Origin: an uncultured Collinsella sp.
GTDB taxonomy: Bacteria; Actinomycetota; Coriobacteriia; Coriobacteriales; Coriobacteriaceae
Assembly (NCBI GenBank): GCA_900757285.1
Contig: CAAENI010000148.1
Span: 1-25,135, forward strand
Direction of reading: 5' to 3'
Length of the DNA stretch: 25,135 nucleotides
Made by a program: the position numbers and the translations under genes. This document shows positions 7,738 through 15,266 of this stretch, piece after piece; position 1 is the first letter of the stretch, and every line of letters begins with the position of its first letter. A model generated the notes under the pieces. That model saw nothing but the letters and a program-made list of their open reading frames with translations. It was not told the origin of the DNA and ran no database searches.

Positions 7738-9099
7738 CTACAGAATAAATCGAAGGATGTCGGAACGAAGCATATAGACAAACAGCAATGCGAAGAGCGC
7801 GACGCCCACATAGCTCACGATCGTCTGGACCTTGAGCGGCAGCTCGCGGCCAGCAATCTTTTGAATGATCTCAATAAGCAGCTTGCCGCCATCGAGTGGT
7901 GGGATGGGCAGCAGGTTCATAAAGCCAAGCGAGAACGAAATGAGCGCGGCAAACGACAAGAACATGACGGGACCGGCAGCAGCTGCCTGCGAGGACATGA
8001 CGCTAATACCCACGATCGAAGAGGACTGATCGAGGATCTCCATCGTATGCTGCGGCTGGAGCAGGCGCATCACGCCCTCCGCTGTCTGCGCAACATACGA
8101 GAAGGAGAGGCGCGCCGAGGTGATGGGGTCCAAACGGACCACCTGCGTAGAGGCATAAACGCCCAGACGTTCGTCCTCTTTGAGTGCGACCGAGGTCGAG
8201 CACTGCTTGCCATCGCGCTCATACTCAATAGCAATATCGTCCTTACCGGCAGCCTTGCCGATGGCATCGTAGACATCCATCCAAGTGGAACATGAGACAC
8301 CGTCAACCGAAAGGATCGCGTCACCGCCCTCGATACCCGCCTTGGCGGCAATAGACCCCTCGTCAACCTGACCGATCACGTTGGTATCCATCGGCACGGT
8401 GACACCCGCAATGGAATAGATGCTCATAAAGAGCAAAAAACCCGTCAAGATATTGACGATAATGCCCGCGAGCAGCATAAAGGCGCGCTTGAGAAAGCCT
8501 TGGCCAAGATAGGTGTGCGAGCGCTCTTGCGCAAGGAACTCGGCCTCGCCGCACGGCAGCTCCCACACATCGCCCTCGGCAGTCGCATGTTCGCGATCGA
8601 AACGACGACCATCAAAGGTGGTATAGCCTGCCGTGTCTCGCGGCAACGTCTGATATTTGGTGGGATAGTAGCTCGGCGAGGGCTTCTCCCCTTCCTCATA
8701 CCAGGGCGCGATGGAGCCCCAGCCCAGCAAAAGGGCGCATGCCTCGAGCACATCCTCCTCGGAAAGCTCGAGCTCGACAGCAAGGTCGGCCACGGTCACG
8801 CGACCATGACGATAGATAGCCGCGAGCACGCGGTCGGCGCACGAAACATCGGTCGGATCCATACCGCAGATGGCAGCGTAGCCACCCAGCAGCAGCGGGG
8901 TCACGCCAAACTTGGTTCCAATGCGACGCGACGTGTAATGGATGTCAAAGCGGCACGGCAGACCCAAAAAGAACTCGGTCACACGGACGCCGCAGGCACG
9001 CGCCGCCAAAAAGTGGCCGCCCTCGTGCAAAAACACGAGGACGGAAAGCATCAGCAGGCCCCAAAAGACCGATGAGAGAACGCTCAGAACAGTATCCAT
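7738..9099 (-). CDS. rseP: RseP-type site-2 intramembrane zinc metalloprotease with an extra internal domain
   Basis: Membrane protease of the S2P/RseP family, which in relatives cleaves anti-sigma factors and signal-peptide remnants within the membrane. From the ATG at 9099 (453 aa) the first membrane helix carries the zinc motif HEGGH (25-29). A second helix begins near 206 (AFMLLAGIIVNILTGFLLFM). One PDZ domain spans about 229-330. The C-terminal MNLLPIPPLDGGK motif supplies the third zinc ligand, followed by a last helix. Unusually, about 110 residues (about 82-190) are inserted between helices 1 and 2. Residues 88-130 (ADRVLAAIYRHGRVTVADLA and onward) read like a winged helix-turn-helix. 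An in-frame TTG at 9114 directly abuts its AAGGA, so the ATG is preferred although its gap of 15 nt is long. Overall length matches the family because the insertion replaces a second PDZ domain. Confidence 0.93.
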   Translation of the reverse strand: MDTVLSVLSSVFWGLLMLSVLVFLHEGGHFLAARACGVRVTEFFLGLPCRFDIHYTSRRIGTKFGVTPLLLGGYAAICGMDPTDVSCADRVLAAIYRHGRVTVADLAVELELSEEDVLEACALLLGWGSIAPWYEEGEKPSPSYYPTKYQTLPRDTAGYTTFDGRRFDREHATAEGDVWELPCGEAEFLAQERSHTYLGQGFLKRAFMLLAGIIVNILTGFLLFMSIYSIAGVTVPMDTNVIGQVDEGSIAAKAGIEGGDAILSVDGVSCSTWMDVYDAIGKAAGKDDIAIEYERDGKQCSTSVALKEDERLGVYASTQVVRLDPITSARLSFSYVAQTAEGVMRLLQPQHTMEILDQSSSIVGISVMSSQAAAAGPVMFLSFAALISFSLGFMNLLPIPPLDGGKLLIEIIQKIAGRELPLKVQTIVSYVGVALFALLFVYMLRSDILRFIL

Positions 9100-9124
9100 A
9101 AAACGAAAAAGCAATCCTTATGGG

Positions 9125-10312
9125 TTAGGAACGAGTTGCGGCGAGCACCTGCGCAGCCTTTTCACGCGCCCACGCATCGATGTCGCGAAGCTGCTCAAAC
9201 GAATCGACCACCTGCATATCGTGGGCGTCCATGCAGGATTCCACAATGCGATCGATATCGGTAAAGCTGCAGCCATCGTGCAGGAAGGCATCGACGGCGA
9301 CCTCGTTGGCGGCATTGAGAACGCACGGCATGGTGCCACCCGTCTTGCCGGCACGCTCGGCCAGTGCCAGACAGCGGAAGGTATCCATGTCGGCAGCATC
9401 AAACGTGAGCTGCCCCAGCTCGCGGAAATCGATACGAGGCGCCGGAGTATCCCAACGCTCGGGATACGAGAACGCGAACTGGATGGGGATACGCATGTCG
9501 GATGCACCGAGATGCGCCATCACGGAGCCGTCGGCGAACTCGACCATAGAGTGAATCTTGGACTGACGCTGCACGACCACGTTAATGAAATCGAGGTCGC
9601 AGTTAAACAGATGCATGGCCTCAATGCGCTCCAGGCCCTTGTTCATGAGGGTGGCGGAGTCAATGGTGATCTTGGCACCCATGGCCCACGTGGGATGCGC
9701 GAGGGCATCGGCACGCGTCACGCGATCGAGCTCGTCGCGCGTGCGGCCAAAGAACGGACCGCCCGAGCAGGTGAGCCAAATGCAGTGGGCCTCGCGCGGG
9801 TTCTCCCCCAGATAGCACTGGTAGATGGCGGAATGCTCAGAGTCGACCGGAATAAGCTGGCCCGGTTGCGCCAACGGCATAAGCAAGTCGCCACCGACGA
9901 CGAGGGACTCCTTGTTGGCAAGGGCAAGGCGCTTATTCGAGGTCAAGGCCGCATGGCTCGCCTCGAGACCGGCGGCGCCCACAATAGCGACGAGCACGCA
10001 GTCGACATCGTCGCGACGCGCGAGCTCGCAAACCGCCTGCGCGCCAACGCCGAGCTGTGTGCCCTCGGGCAACTCCTGCAGCACGGCGTCATCGCCATGA
10101 GCGACATCGGCAACGGCAACCGCCGGAACCGAGAACTCGCGGGCAGCGGCAACGAGCTCCGAGGTGCTGGAATTAACGGACAGCGCCGTCACCTGCAGGC
10201 GATCGGCATGCTGGCGGCACACATCAAGCGCCTGGGTGCCGATAGAGCCCGTACAACCCAGGATGGCAACGCGAAGGCGTCCATCGGGGCCATACGTCGT
10301 CTGGAAGGACAT
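9125..10312 (-). CDS. dxr: 1-deoxy-D-xylulose-5-phosphate reductoisomerase
   Basis: Catalyses the committed MEP-pathway step, NADPH-dependent conversion of DXP to 2-C-methyl-D-erythritol 4-phosphate. The 395-aa protein shows the NADPH-binding GCTGSIGTQAL (19 onward), TSNKRLALANKESLV, the metal and substrate region PVDSEHSAIYQCL, the flexible lid around CSGGPFFGRTRDEL, and DSATLMNKGLE. The ATG at 10312 overlaps the cdsA stop as TAATG, so translation is probably coupled. The longer open frame from 10357 would begin inside cdsA. It is followed by rseP. Confidence 0.97.
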   Translation of the reverse strand: MSFQTTYGPDGRLRVAILGCTGSIGTQALDVCRQHADRLQVTALSVNSSTSELVAAAREFSVPAVAVADVAHGDDAVLQELPEGTQLGVGAQAVCELARRDDVDCVLVAIVGAAGLEASHAALTSNKRLALANKESLVVGGDLLMPLAQPGQLIPVDSEHSAIYQCYLGENPREAHCIWLTCSGGPFFGRTRDELDRVTRADALAHPTWAMGAKITIDSATLMNKGLERIEAMHLFNCDLDFINVVVQRQSKIHSMVEFADGSVMAHLGASDMRIPIQFAFSYPERWDTPAPRIDFRELGQLTFDAADMDTFRCLALAERAGKTGGTMPCVLNAANEVAVDAFLHDGCSFTDIDRIVESCMDAHDMQVVDSFEQLRDIDAWAREKAAQVLAATRS

Positions 10313-11226
10313 TACAGCACGCCTCCGATCATCAGCAACAGCTGTGCGGTGATGCAACCGAAGATAAGCGAATCGCTACGATCGAGCATTCCGCCGTGGC
10401 CCGGGATAAGGTTGCCGGAATCCTTGACGCCCACACCGCGCTTGATGCGCGACTCGATAAGGTCGCCGATAACGCCCAGAATGGACACGACCACGCCGCA
10501 CAGCAGCGCATAGGGCAGGCTGAGCTTGTAGAAGTGCGTCGCCCACAGGATGAGCCAAATCAAAACCGAGCCCAAGATGCCGCCGGCAAACCCCTCCCAG
10601 CTCTTTTTGGGGGAGATCTTGGGAACCATCTTGTGCTTGCCGATACGGCTGCCCACGATGTAGGCAAACGAATCGGAGACCCAAAGGGACGCGCAAACGC
10701 CCACTGAAAGCAGGGCGCCGGCAAAACCGGGCACGGCATCGCGCAGCAGCACGATAGCCGACAGCATAAAGCCAGTGTAGATGGGACCCATGAGCGTCAC
10801 GGCCACATCAGAGATGCGGGTACGCGGCGACCAGACATACCAAATGCCCACAGCGAGCATCAAGGCAAAAAGCAGGGCATTCAGCAACATCGAATCGCCC
10901 AACGCCGACAGCGGAAAGAGTACGGCGGCAGCGATACCCATGCGCTCGTTAGCCATCTTGCCATCGAGCCTTGTCATACGGAAAAACTCATAGCAGCACA
11001 GACCGCTCATGACAGAAACAAAGATGGCCGTGGGCACGATACCCAAAACCAGGCACAGGATAAAGACAACGGCGTAGACGATACCGGCGGCGGCACGGGT
11101 AATAAAGCCCGCCAGCCACGAACCGGTGCCGCTCTTCGCTGCAGGCGCTCCCGCAGTGGCAGCCTTGCGCGCAGGCGCCGCGGAAACTGGCGTCTTGGGA
11201 GCAGATGCCTTGGGACGATCGGACAC
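10312..11226 (-). CDS. cdsA: Phosphatidate cytidylyltransferase (CDP-diglyceride synthase)
   Basis: Integral membrane enzyme making CDP-diacylglycerol from phosphatidic acid and CTP, the branch point of phospholipid synthesis. The 304-aa protein has several hydrophobic helices and the C-terminal family signature at about 258-286, ESRIKRGVGVKDSGNLIPGH followed by GGMLDRSDS. It also has a roughly 35-residue Ala/Pro/Lys-rich soluble N-terminal extension (SAPKTPVSAAPARKAATAG) before the first helix. Such low-complexity tails are common in GC-rich actinobacteria, and its role is unknown. The GTG start at 11226 has a strong GAGGAGG seven bases upstream, within the end of uppS. Confidence 0.96.
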   Translation of the reverse strand: MSDRPKASAPKTPVSAAPARKAATAGAPAAKSGTGSWLAGFITRAAAGIVYAVVFILCLVLGIVPTAIFVSVMSGLCCYEFFRMTRLDGKMANERMGIAAAVLFPLSALGDSMLLNALLFALMLAVGIWYVWSPRTRISDVAVTLMGPIYTGFMLSAIVLLRDAVPGFAGALLSVGVCASLWVSDSFAYIVGSRIGKHKMVPKISPKKSWEGFAGGILGSVLIWLILWATHFYKLSLPYALLCGVVVSILGVIGDLIESRIKRGVGVKDSGNLIPGHGGMLDRSDSLIFGCITAQLLLMIGGVL

Positions 11227-11228
11227 GA

Positions 11229-12023
11229 TTAAGCCTCCTCGGTCTTGCTCAGTCCACCAAACCTACGGTCACGGCCCTGATAGGCCAAAATGGCGTCGAC
11301 AAGGCCCCAACGATCAAAGTCAGGCCAATAGGTATCGGTGACGTAGAATTCGGAATAAGCCACCTGCCACAGCAGATAGTTCGAAAGGCGCAGCTCACCA
11401 GAGGTGCGAATCACAAGTTCGGGATCGGGAAGACCGGCGGTATAGAGGTGGGAAGCCACCATGTCGTCATCAATTGCGGCAGGATCGATCTTACCGGCGG
11501 CAGCGTCGGATGCGATCTGACGGACAGCGCGGGTAATCTCGGCACGCGCGCCGTAGTTGACGGCAAGCGCCAGCGTCATACCGGTGTGATCGGCGCACTC
11601 GGCAAGACCGCGCTCAAAAACGTCGCGAGTCTTCTTGGGCAGCGCGGAAATGTCACCCAAAAAGACTACGCGCACATTTTCGCGCTTCAGAAGCGGCAGC
11701 TCGTCGATAAACGTCTTGGCAAACAGGTGCATCAGAACGTTGACTTCGTGCTGCGGTCGATTCCAGTTTTCGGTCGAAAATGCATAGGCCGAAAGCACGT
11801 CGACGCCCAGGCGCACGCAGGCGGTAATGATCTCGCGCAGCGAGACGATACCCGCCTTGTGGCCCTCGGTGCGTGCAAGACCGCGCGACGTGGCCCAACG
11901 ACCGTTGCCGTCCATGATGCACGAGATATGGTGCGGAATGTTATTGAGGTCAAGGTCGGAAAAACCGACGCCCGCAGGGGCGTCGGCAAAGTACTCGACC
12001 AGTTTATGCTCGTCGTATTGCAC
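11229..12023 (-). CDS. uppS: Isoprenyl (undecaprenyl) diphosphate synthase
   Basis: cis-Prenyltransferase that extends farnesyl diphosphate with IPP to make the lipid carrier for peptidoglycan synthesis. The 264-aa sequence has the catalytic aspartate D38 in IMDGNGRWA, LSAYAFSTENW, and the C-terminal LVIRTSGELRLSNYLLWQ and YWPDFD motifs. The GTG start at 12023 has GGAG seven bases upstream, and only one base separates it from the frr stop. Its substrate comes from the MEP pathway, which dxr and ispG in the same operon serve. A shorter-chain product is possible but chain length cannot be read from sequence. Confidence 0.96.
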   Translation of the reverse strand: MQYDEHKLVEYFADAPAGVGFSDLDLNNIPHHISCIMDGNGRWATSRGLARTEGHKAGIVSLREIITACVRLGVDVLSAYAFSTENWNRPQHEVNVLMHLFAKTFIDELPLLKRENVRVVFLGDISALPKKTRDVFERGLAECADHTGMTLALAVNYGARAEITRAVRQIASDAAAGKIDPAAIDDDMVASHLYTAGLPDPELVIRTSGELRLSNYLLWQVAYSEFYVTDTYWPDFDRWGLVDAILAYQGRDRRFGGLSKTEEA

Positions 12024-12024
12024 C

Positions 12025-12561
12025 TTAGATCTCCATGACCTCGGCTTCTTTTTCCTTCAGAAGCTCCTCGACCTTGGCGACATACTCATCGGTATGCTTC
12101 TGGACCTTGGCCTGCTCGCGACGTACGTCGTCCTCGGTGAGCTCCTCATCGCGCTCGAGCTTGTTGTTGAAGTCGCGACGGATGTTACGGATAGACACCT
12201 TGGCCTGCTCGGCGTACTCGCGGCACTCCTTGACGAGCTCGCGACGGCGCTCCTCAGTGGGAGCCGGGAACGGAAGACGAACGACGGTGCCATCGGAGTT
12301 GGGGGTAATACCCAGATCGGAAGCGCCGATGGCCTTGACGATAGCATTGATGAGCGCCTTATCCCACGGCTCGATGAGCAGCATGTGAGCCTCGGGGGTC
12401 TTGACGGCGGCAACCTGCGTGACCGGCGTGGGGACACCGTAATAATCGACGGTGATGTCGGACAGAATGTTGGCGTTGGCACGACCGGTACGGACCTTGG
12501 AGAAGTTATGCTTGAGGGACTCGAGCGACTTGTCCATATGGGCGGTGATGTTCTCTGCCAT
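12025..12561 (-). CDS. frr: Ribosome recycling factor
   Basis: Releases the ribosome from mRNA after termination, together with EF-G. The 178-aa length is close to the usual 185. The three-helix-bundle arms are recognisable: the N-terminal MDKSLESLKHNFSKVRTGRA, the middle domain ending GTVVRLPFPAPTEERRRELVK, and the C-terminal helix with RRDFNNKLERDEELTEDDVR. The ATG at 12561 follows the pyrH stop by 2 bp with GGAGGA upstream. The pyrH-frr pair is one of the most conserved bacterial gene orders. Confidence 0.97.
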   Translation of the reverse strand: MAENITAHMDKSLESLKHNFSKVRTGRANANILSDITVDYYGVPTPVTQVAAVKTPEAHMLLIEPWDKALINAIVKAIGASDLGITPNSDGTVVRLPFPAPTEERRRELVKECREYAEQAKVSIRNIRRDFNNKLERDEELTEDDVRREQAKVQKHTDEYVAKVEELLKEKEAEVMEI

Positions 12562-12563
12562 GC

Positions 12564-13286
12564 TTAATCCTCCTGATAGACGAGCGTGCCGACGGGCTCA
12601 CCCGCGAGCGCGCGCTTGACGGTGTCCTCGCCATCGATGTTGAGGACCAAAATCGGCATACGGTTATCCTGGCACAGTGCCGTAGCCGTGGAATCCATAA
12701 CCTGCAGACCGCGGACGAGAACCTCGTGATAGGTAATCTTGTCAAAACGGAAGGCATCGGCGCACTTGACGGGATCCTTGTCGTAGATGCCGTCAACCTT
12801 GGTGGCTTTAATCAGAATCTCGGCGCCGATCTCGCACGCACGAAGAGCCGCGGCGGTGTCGGTCGTAAAGTACGGATTGCCCGAACCGGCAGCGAAGATG
12901 ACGACGTTGCCCTTGGACAGATGGTTGATAGCGCGGCGACGAATATAGGGCTCGCAGATCTCGTTCATCTGGATAGCGCTCATCACGCGGCAAGGAACAT
13001 CGTTGTGCTCGAAGGCATCCTGCAGGGCGAGCGCGTTCATAACGGTTGCCAGCATCCCCATGTAGTCGGCCTGAGCACGCTCCATGCCACCGGCGGCGCC
13101 TGCCATGCCGCGGAAAATATTGCCGCCGCCGACAACGACGCCGACCTCATGGCCAACGGCGAGCAGTTCCTTGACCTGCTTGGCAAGATGATCGGTAACC
13201 TTGGGGTCGATGCCATATTGGCCGTCGCCCATCAGTGCTTCGCCGGAAAGCTTAAGAAGCACGCGTTTATATCGGATGTCGGACAA
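12564..13286 (-). CDS. pyrH: Uridylate (UMP) kinase
   Basis: Phosphorylates UMP to UDP in pyrimidine nucleotide synthesis; the bacterial enzyme is a hexamer of the amino-acid-kinase fold. The 240-aa sequence shows the phosphate-binding KLSGEAL, GVVVGGGNIFRG, DYMGMLATVMNALALQDAFE, and the nucleotide-binding TKVDGIYDKDP. The start is TTG (13286-13284) behind a strong AAAGGAGG with a 6-nt gap; no in-frame ATG fits the conserved N-terminus. It is the first gene of the operon running to proS and is separated from tsf by a terminator. A small hairpin (13327-13342) lies in its upstream region. Confidence 0.97.
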   Translation of the reverse strand: MSDIRYKRVLLKLSGEALMGDGQYGIDPKVTDHLAKQVKELLAVGHEVGVVVGGGNIFRGMAGAAGGMERAQADYMGMLATVMNALALQDAFEHNDVPCRVMSAIQMNEICEPYIRRRAINHLSKGNVVIFAAGSGNPYFTTDTAAALRACEIGAEILIKATKVDGIYDKDPVKCADAFRFDKITYHEVLVRGLQVMDSTATALCQDNRMPILVLNIDGEDTVKRALAGEPVGTLVYQED

Positions 13287-13326
13287 AGCGATCCTCCTTT
13301 AATTAGACTCTCAATATGATATCAAA

Positions 13327-13342
13327 GGCTCTGATAAGAGCC
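13327..13342 (-). other. Small hairpin upstream of pyrH
   Basis: GGCTCT and AGAGCC flank a GATA loop (six-base-pair stem). It lies between the rpsB-tsf terminator and the pyrH ribosome site. No convincing pyrH promoter is visible; a -10-like TATCAT on the minus strand near 13320 has no matching -35. Confidence 0.35.
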
Positions 13343-13345
13343 ATG

Positions 13346-13380
13346 AAAAAGCAGGCTGTGAGTAAAACCCACAGCCTGCT
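13346..13380 (-). terminator. Terminator of the rpsB-tsf operon
   Basis: AGCAGGCTGTG (13350-13360) pairs with CACAGCCTGCT (13370-13380) around a 9-nt loop. A run of A at 13346-13350 gives the U tract on the minus-strand transcript. It lies 23 bp past the tsf stop. Confidence 0.85.
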
Positions 13381-13403
13381 CATTACCAGCTACAAGAGCT
13401 TAT

Positions 13404-14273
13404 TTACTCGCCACGGACCAGACGGTCAAAGGCAACGACGGTAATGGTGTCGCCGAGCTCCTTGGAGACCTGCTCAGCGTACTTCTTGATGGTGAGGGAG
13501 CTGTCCTTGATGAACTCCTGCTCGGTGAGCACGGACTGCTTGTAGAACTTCTCCAGACGGCCAACAGCCATCTTCTCCTGGATAGCCTCGGGCTTGCCGG
13601 ACTCGGCAGCCTGGGCCATGTAGATCTGCTTCTCGTGCTCGACGGTCTCGGCCGGAACCTGATCGCGGGTAGCGCAGATCGGGGCGACGGCGGCAACCTG
13701 AAGGGCAACGTCGTGAGCGAAGGTCTTGAAGGACTCAGCCTGAGCGGTCTCGGCCTTCTCGAAGGCGAACTCGACGAGGACGCCGATCTTACCACCCATG
13801 TGGATGTAAGAAGCGAGCGCGCCGTTCTCGGCCTTGCGGGCAGCGAAGCGGGAGATCTTCATGTTCTCGCCCATGATGTGAATCATCTCGGTGAGCTCGG
13901 AGGAAACGGTCTCCTCGCCCATCGGCTTCTCGAGCAGAGCATCGACGTCAGCAGGCTCGGTGGTAGCGACAACCTCAGCGACCTTAGAAGCAAAGCCGGT
14001 GAACTTGGCGTTGGAGCCAACGAAGTCGGTCTCGCAGGAGAGCTCGAGCAGAGCGCCGGTCTTGCCATCCTCGGAGACGAACGCGGCGACAGCGCCCTCG
14101 TTGGTCTCACGGCCAGCCTTCTTGGCAGCCTTGGCAAGGCCGTTCTTACGCAGAACGTCGACAGCGGCGTCCATGTCGCCGTCAGCCTCGACGAGAGCCT
14201 TCTTGCACTCCATCATCGGGGAGTCGGTCATCTCGCGGAGCTGCTTGACCATAGCGGCGGTAATCTGGGCCAT
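13404..14273 (-). CDS. tsf: Elongation factor Ts
   Basis: Guanine-nucleotide exchange factor for EF-Tu. The 289-aa protein carries the N-terminal UBA-like domain (AAMVKQLREMTDSPMMECKK) and the core motif ELSCETDFVGSNAKF. The remaining dimerisation and coiled-coil parts make up the usual full-length form. The start is the ATG at 14273 with GAAAGGA upstream; an in-frame TTG at 14288 precedes the ribosome site and is rejected. It follows rpsB by 45 bp and is cotranscribed with it. Like rpsB it almost completely avoids TTA, CTA and TCA codons, consistent with very high expression. Confidence 0.98.
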   Translation of the reverse strand: MAQITAAMVKQLREMTDSPMMECKKALVEADGDMDAAVDVLRKNGLAKAAKKAGRETNEGAVAAFVSEDGKTGALLELSCETDFVGSNAKFTGFASKVAEVVATTEPADVDALLEKPMGEETVSSELTEMIHIMGENMKISRFAARKAENGALASYIHMGGKIGVLVEFAFEKAETAQAESFKTFAHDVALQVAAVAPICATRDQVPAETVEHEKQIYMAQAAESGKPEAIQEKMAVGRLEKFYKQSVLTEQEFIKDSSLTIKKYAEQVSKELGDTITVVAFDRLVRGE

Positions 14274-14318
14274 TGTGGTTCCTTTCAAAGAGATGAAAAA
14301 GAATTAACTAAGACTGAT

Positions 14319-15047
14319 TTACTCGGCCTTGGGCTCAGCGGCCATCTCGGCCTCGGAGACCTGCTCCTTACCGGAGCCAGCGAGGCAGGCGTCAGCCATG
14401 AGCTCGCACATAAGGGTGACAGCGGAGATAGCGTCATCGTTGCAGGGGATGCCGTACTCGACCTCGTCGGGATCGGAGTTGGTGTCGATCAGAGCGACGA
14501 CGGGGATGTTCAGGCGCTGAGCCTCCTTGATGGCGTTCTCCTCGCGCTTAGTGTCGATGACGAAGAGAGCCTGGGGCAGACCCTTCATGTCGCGGGCGCC
14601 ACCGAGGTTGGTCTGGAGCTTGGTGAGCTCCTTGCCGAGCACAGCCTGCTCCTTCTTGGGGAGCACTGCCATGCGGCCGTCCTCGACCATGGCCTCGAGC
14701 TCCTCCATGCGGTTGATGCGGGAGCGGATGGTGACGAAGTTGGTCAGCATACCGCCGAGCCAACGCTGGTTGATGTAGGGCATATTAGCGCGCTCAGCAG
14801 CGTTCTTAACGGCCTCCTGAGCCTGCTTCTTGGTGCCGACGAACAGCACGTTGCCGCCCTTGGCGACGTTCTTGACGAAGGTGTAGGCCTGGTCGGCGTC
14901 GAGGATGGTCTGCTTAAGGTCGAGGATGTAGATGCCGTTGCGCTCACCGAAGATGAACGGCTTCATCTTGGGGTTCCAGCGACGGGTCTGGTGACCGAAG
15001 TGGCAGCCGGCCTCGAGCAGGGTGCGGATATTAATCTTGGTAGCCAT
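14319..15047 (-). CDS. rpsB: 30S ribosomal protein S2
   Basis: Small-subunit ribosomal protein. The 242-aa sequence starts MATKINIRTLLEAGCHFGHQ, and the family signatures NVLFVGTKKQAQEAV, RWLGGMLTNF and IPVVALIDTNSDPDEVEYGI are intact. The C-terminus is an Ala/Glu-rich tail (SEAEMAAEPKAE). The ATG at 15047 has AGGAGG six bases upstream. It is transcribed from the promoter at 15189-15217 through a leader of about 140 nt that may let S2 control its own synthesis. tsf follows. Confidence 0.98.
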   Translation of the reverse strand: MATKINIRTLLEAGCHFGHQTRRWNPKMKPFIFGERNGIYILDLKQTILDADQAYTFVKNVAKGGNVLFVGTKKQAQEAVKNAAERANMPYINQRWLGGMLTNFVTIRSRINRMEELEAMVEDGRMAVLPKKEQAVLGKELTKLQTNLGGARDMKGLPQALFVIDTKREENAIKEAQRLNIPVVALIDTNSDPDEVEYGIPCNDDAISAVTLMCELMADACLAGSGKEQVSEAEMAAEPKAE

Positions 15048-15070
15048 GTTAAACCTCCTGTGGTTTGCCT

Positions 15071-15181
15071 CCGCGCGGGGTCATCCTCCAAAACCAACCC
15101 GGACATGTGCTACCAAAGCCCGGGCACCACGGTATGAAGTAGCCGCGCGTGCGTGATAAAAACCTGTTGCCGTGAAGCAAC
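15071..15181 (-). promoter_or_regulatory. Structured 5' leader of rpsB (candidate ribosomal-protein leader)
   Basis: The transcript would begin with a hairpin GTTGC/GCAAC (15166-15170 with 15177-15181). A 7-bp long-range stem (15072-15078 with 15143-15149) encloses a CCCGG/CCGGG stem (15098-15102 with 15120-15124). GTGC (15107-15110) in its loop can pair with GCAC (15124-15127), a pseudoknot-like arrangement. S2 autoregulation through an rpsB leader is known in proteobacteria; here it is inferred. Confidence 0.45.
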
Positions 15182-15188
15182 CCGATGA

Positions 15189-15217
15189 ATGATAGCAGGA
15201 ATGCATCTTCCTGCCAA
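15189..15217 (-). promoter_or_regulatory. Sigma-70-type promoter of rpsB-tsf
   Basis: On the minus strand, -35 TTGGCA (15217-15212), a 17-bp spacer and -10 TATCAT (15194-15189). Transcription would start near 15182, giving a leader of about 135-140 nt. A 7-bp inverted repeat (GCAGGAA 15195-15201, TTCCTGC 15208-15214) fills most of the spacer. Confidence 0.7.
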
Positions 15218-15266
15218 CCCGCAATCAAAACCACACACCTGAGCGCGGCGCGGGACGTCCCAGCCA

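Noticed and set aside
7725..7811. Longer IspG N-terminus overlapping rseP
   Set aside because: The residues are not family-like, and the TTG at 7724 has a good ribosome site and places the cluster cysteines at the expected positions.
8942..10513. 523-codon plus-strand frame over rseP and dxr
   Set aside because: Antisense to two clear genes and rich in His/Arg, as GC-rich shadow frames are.
13635..15137. 500-codon plus-strand frame across tsf and rpsB
   Set aside because: Codon-aligned antisense of two highly biased genes, spanning their intergenic gap; no ribosome site or recognisable domain.
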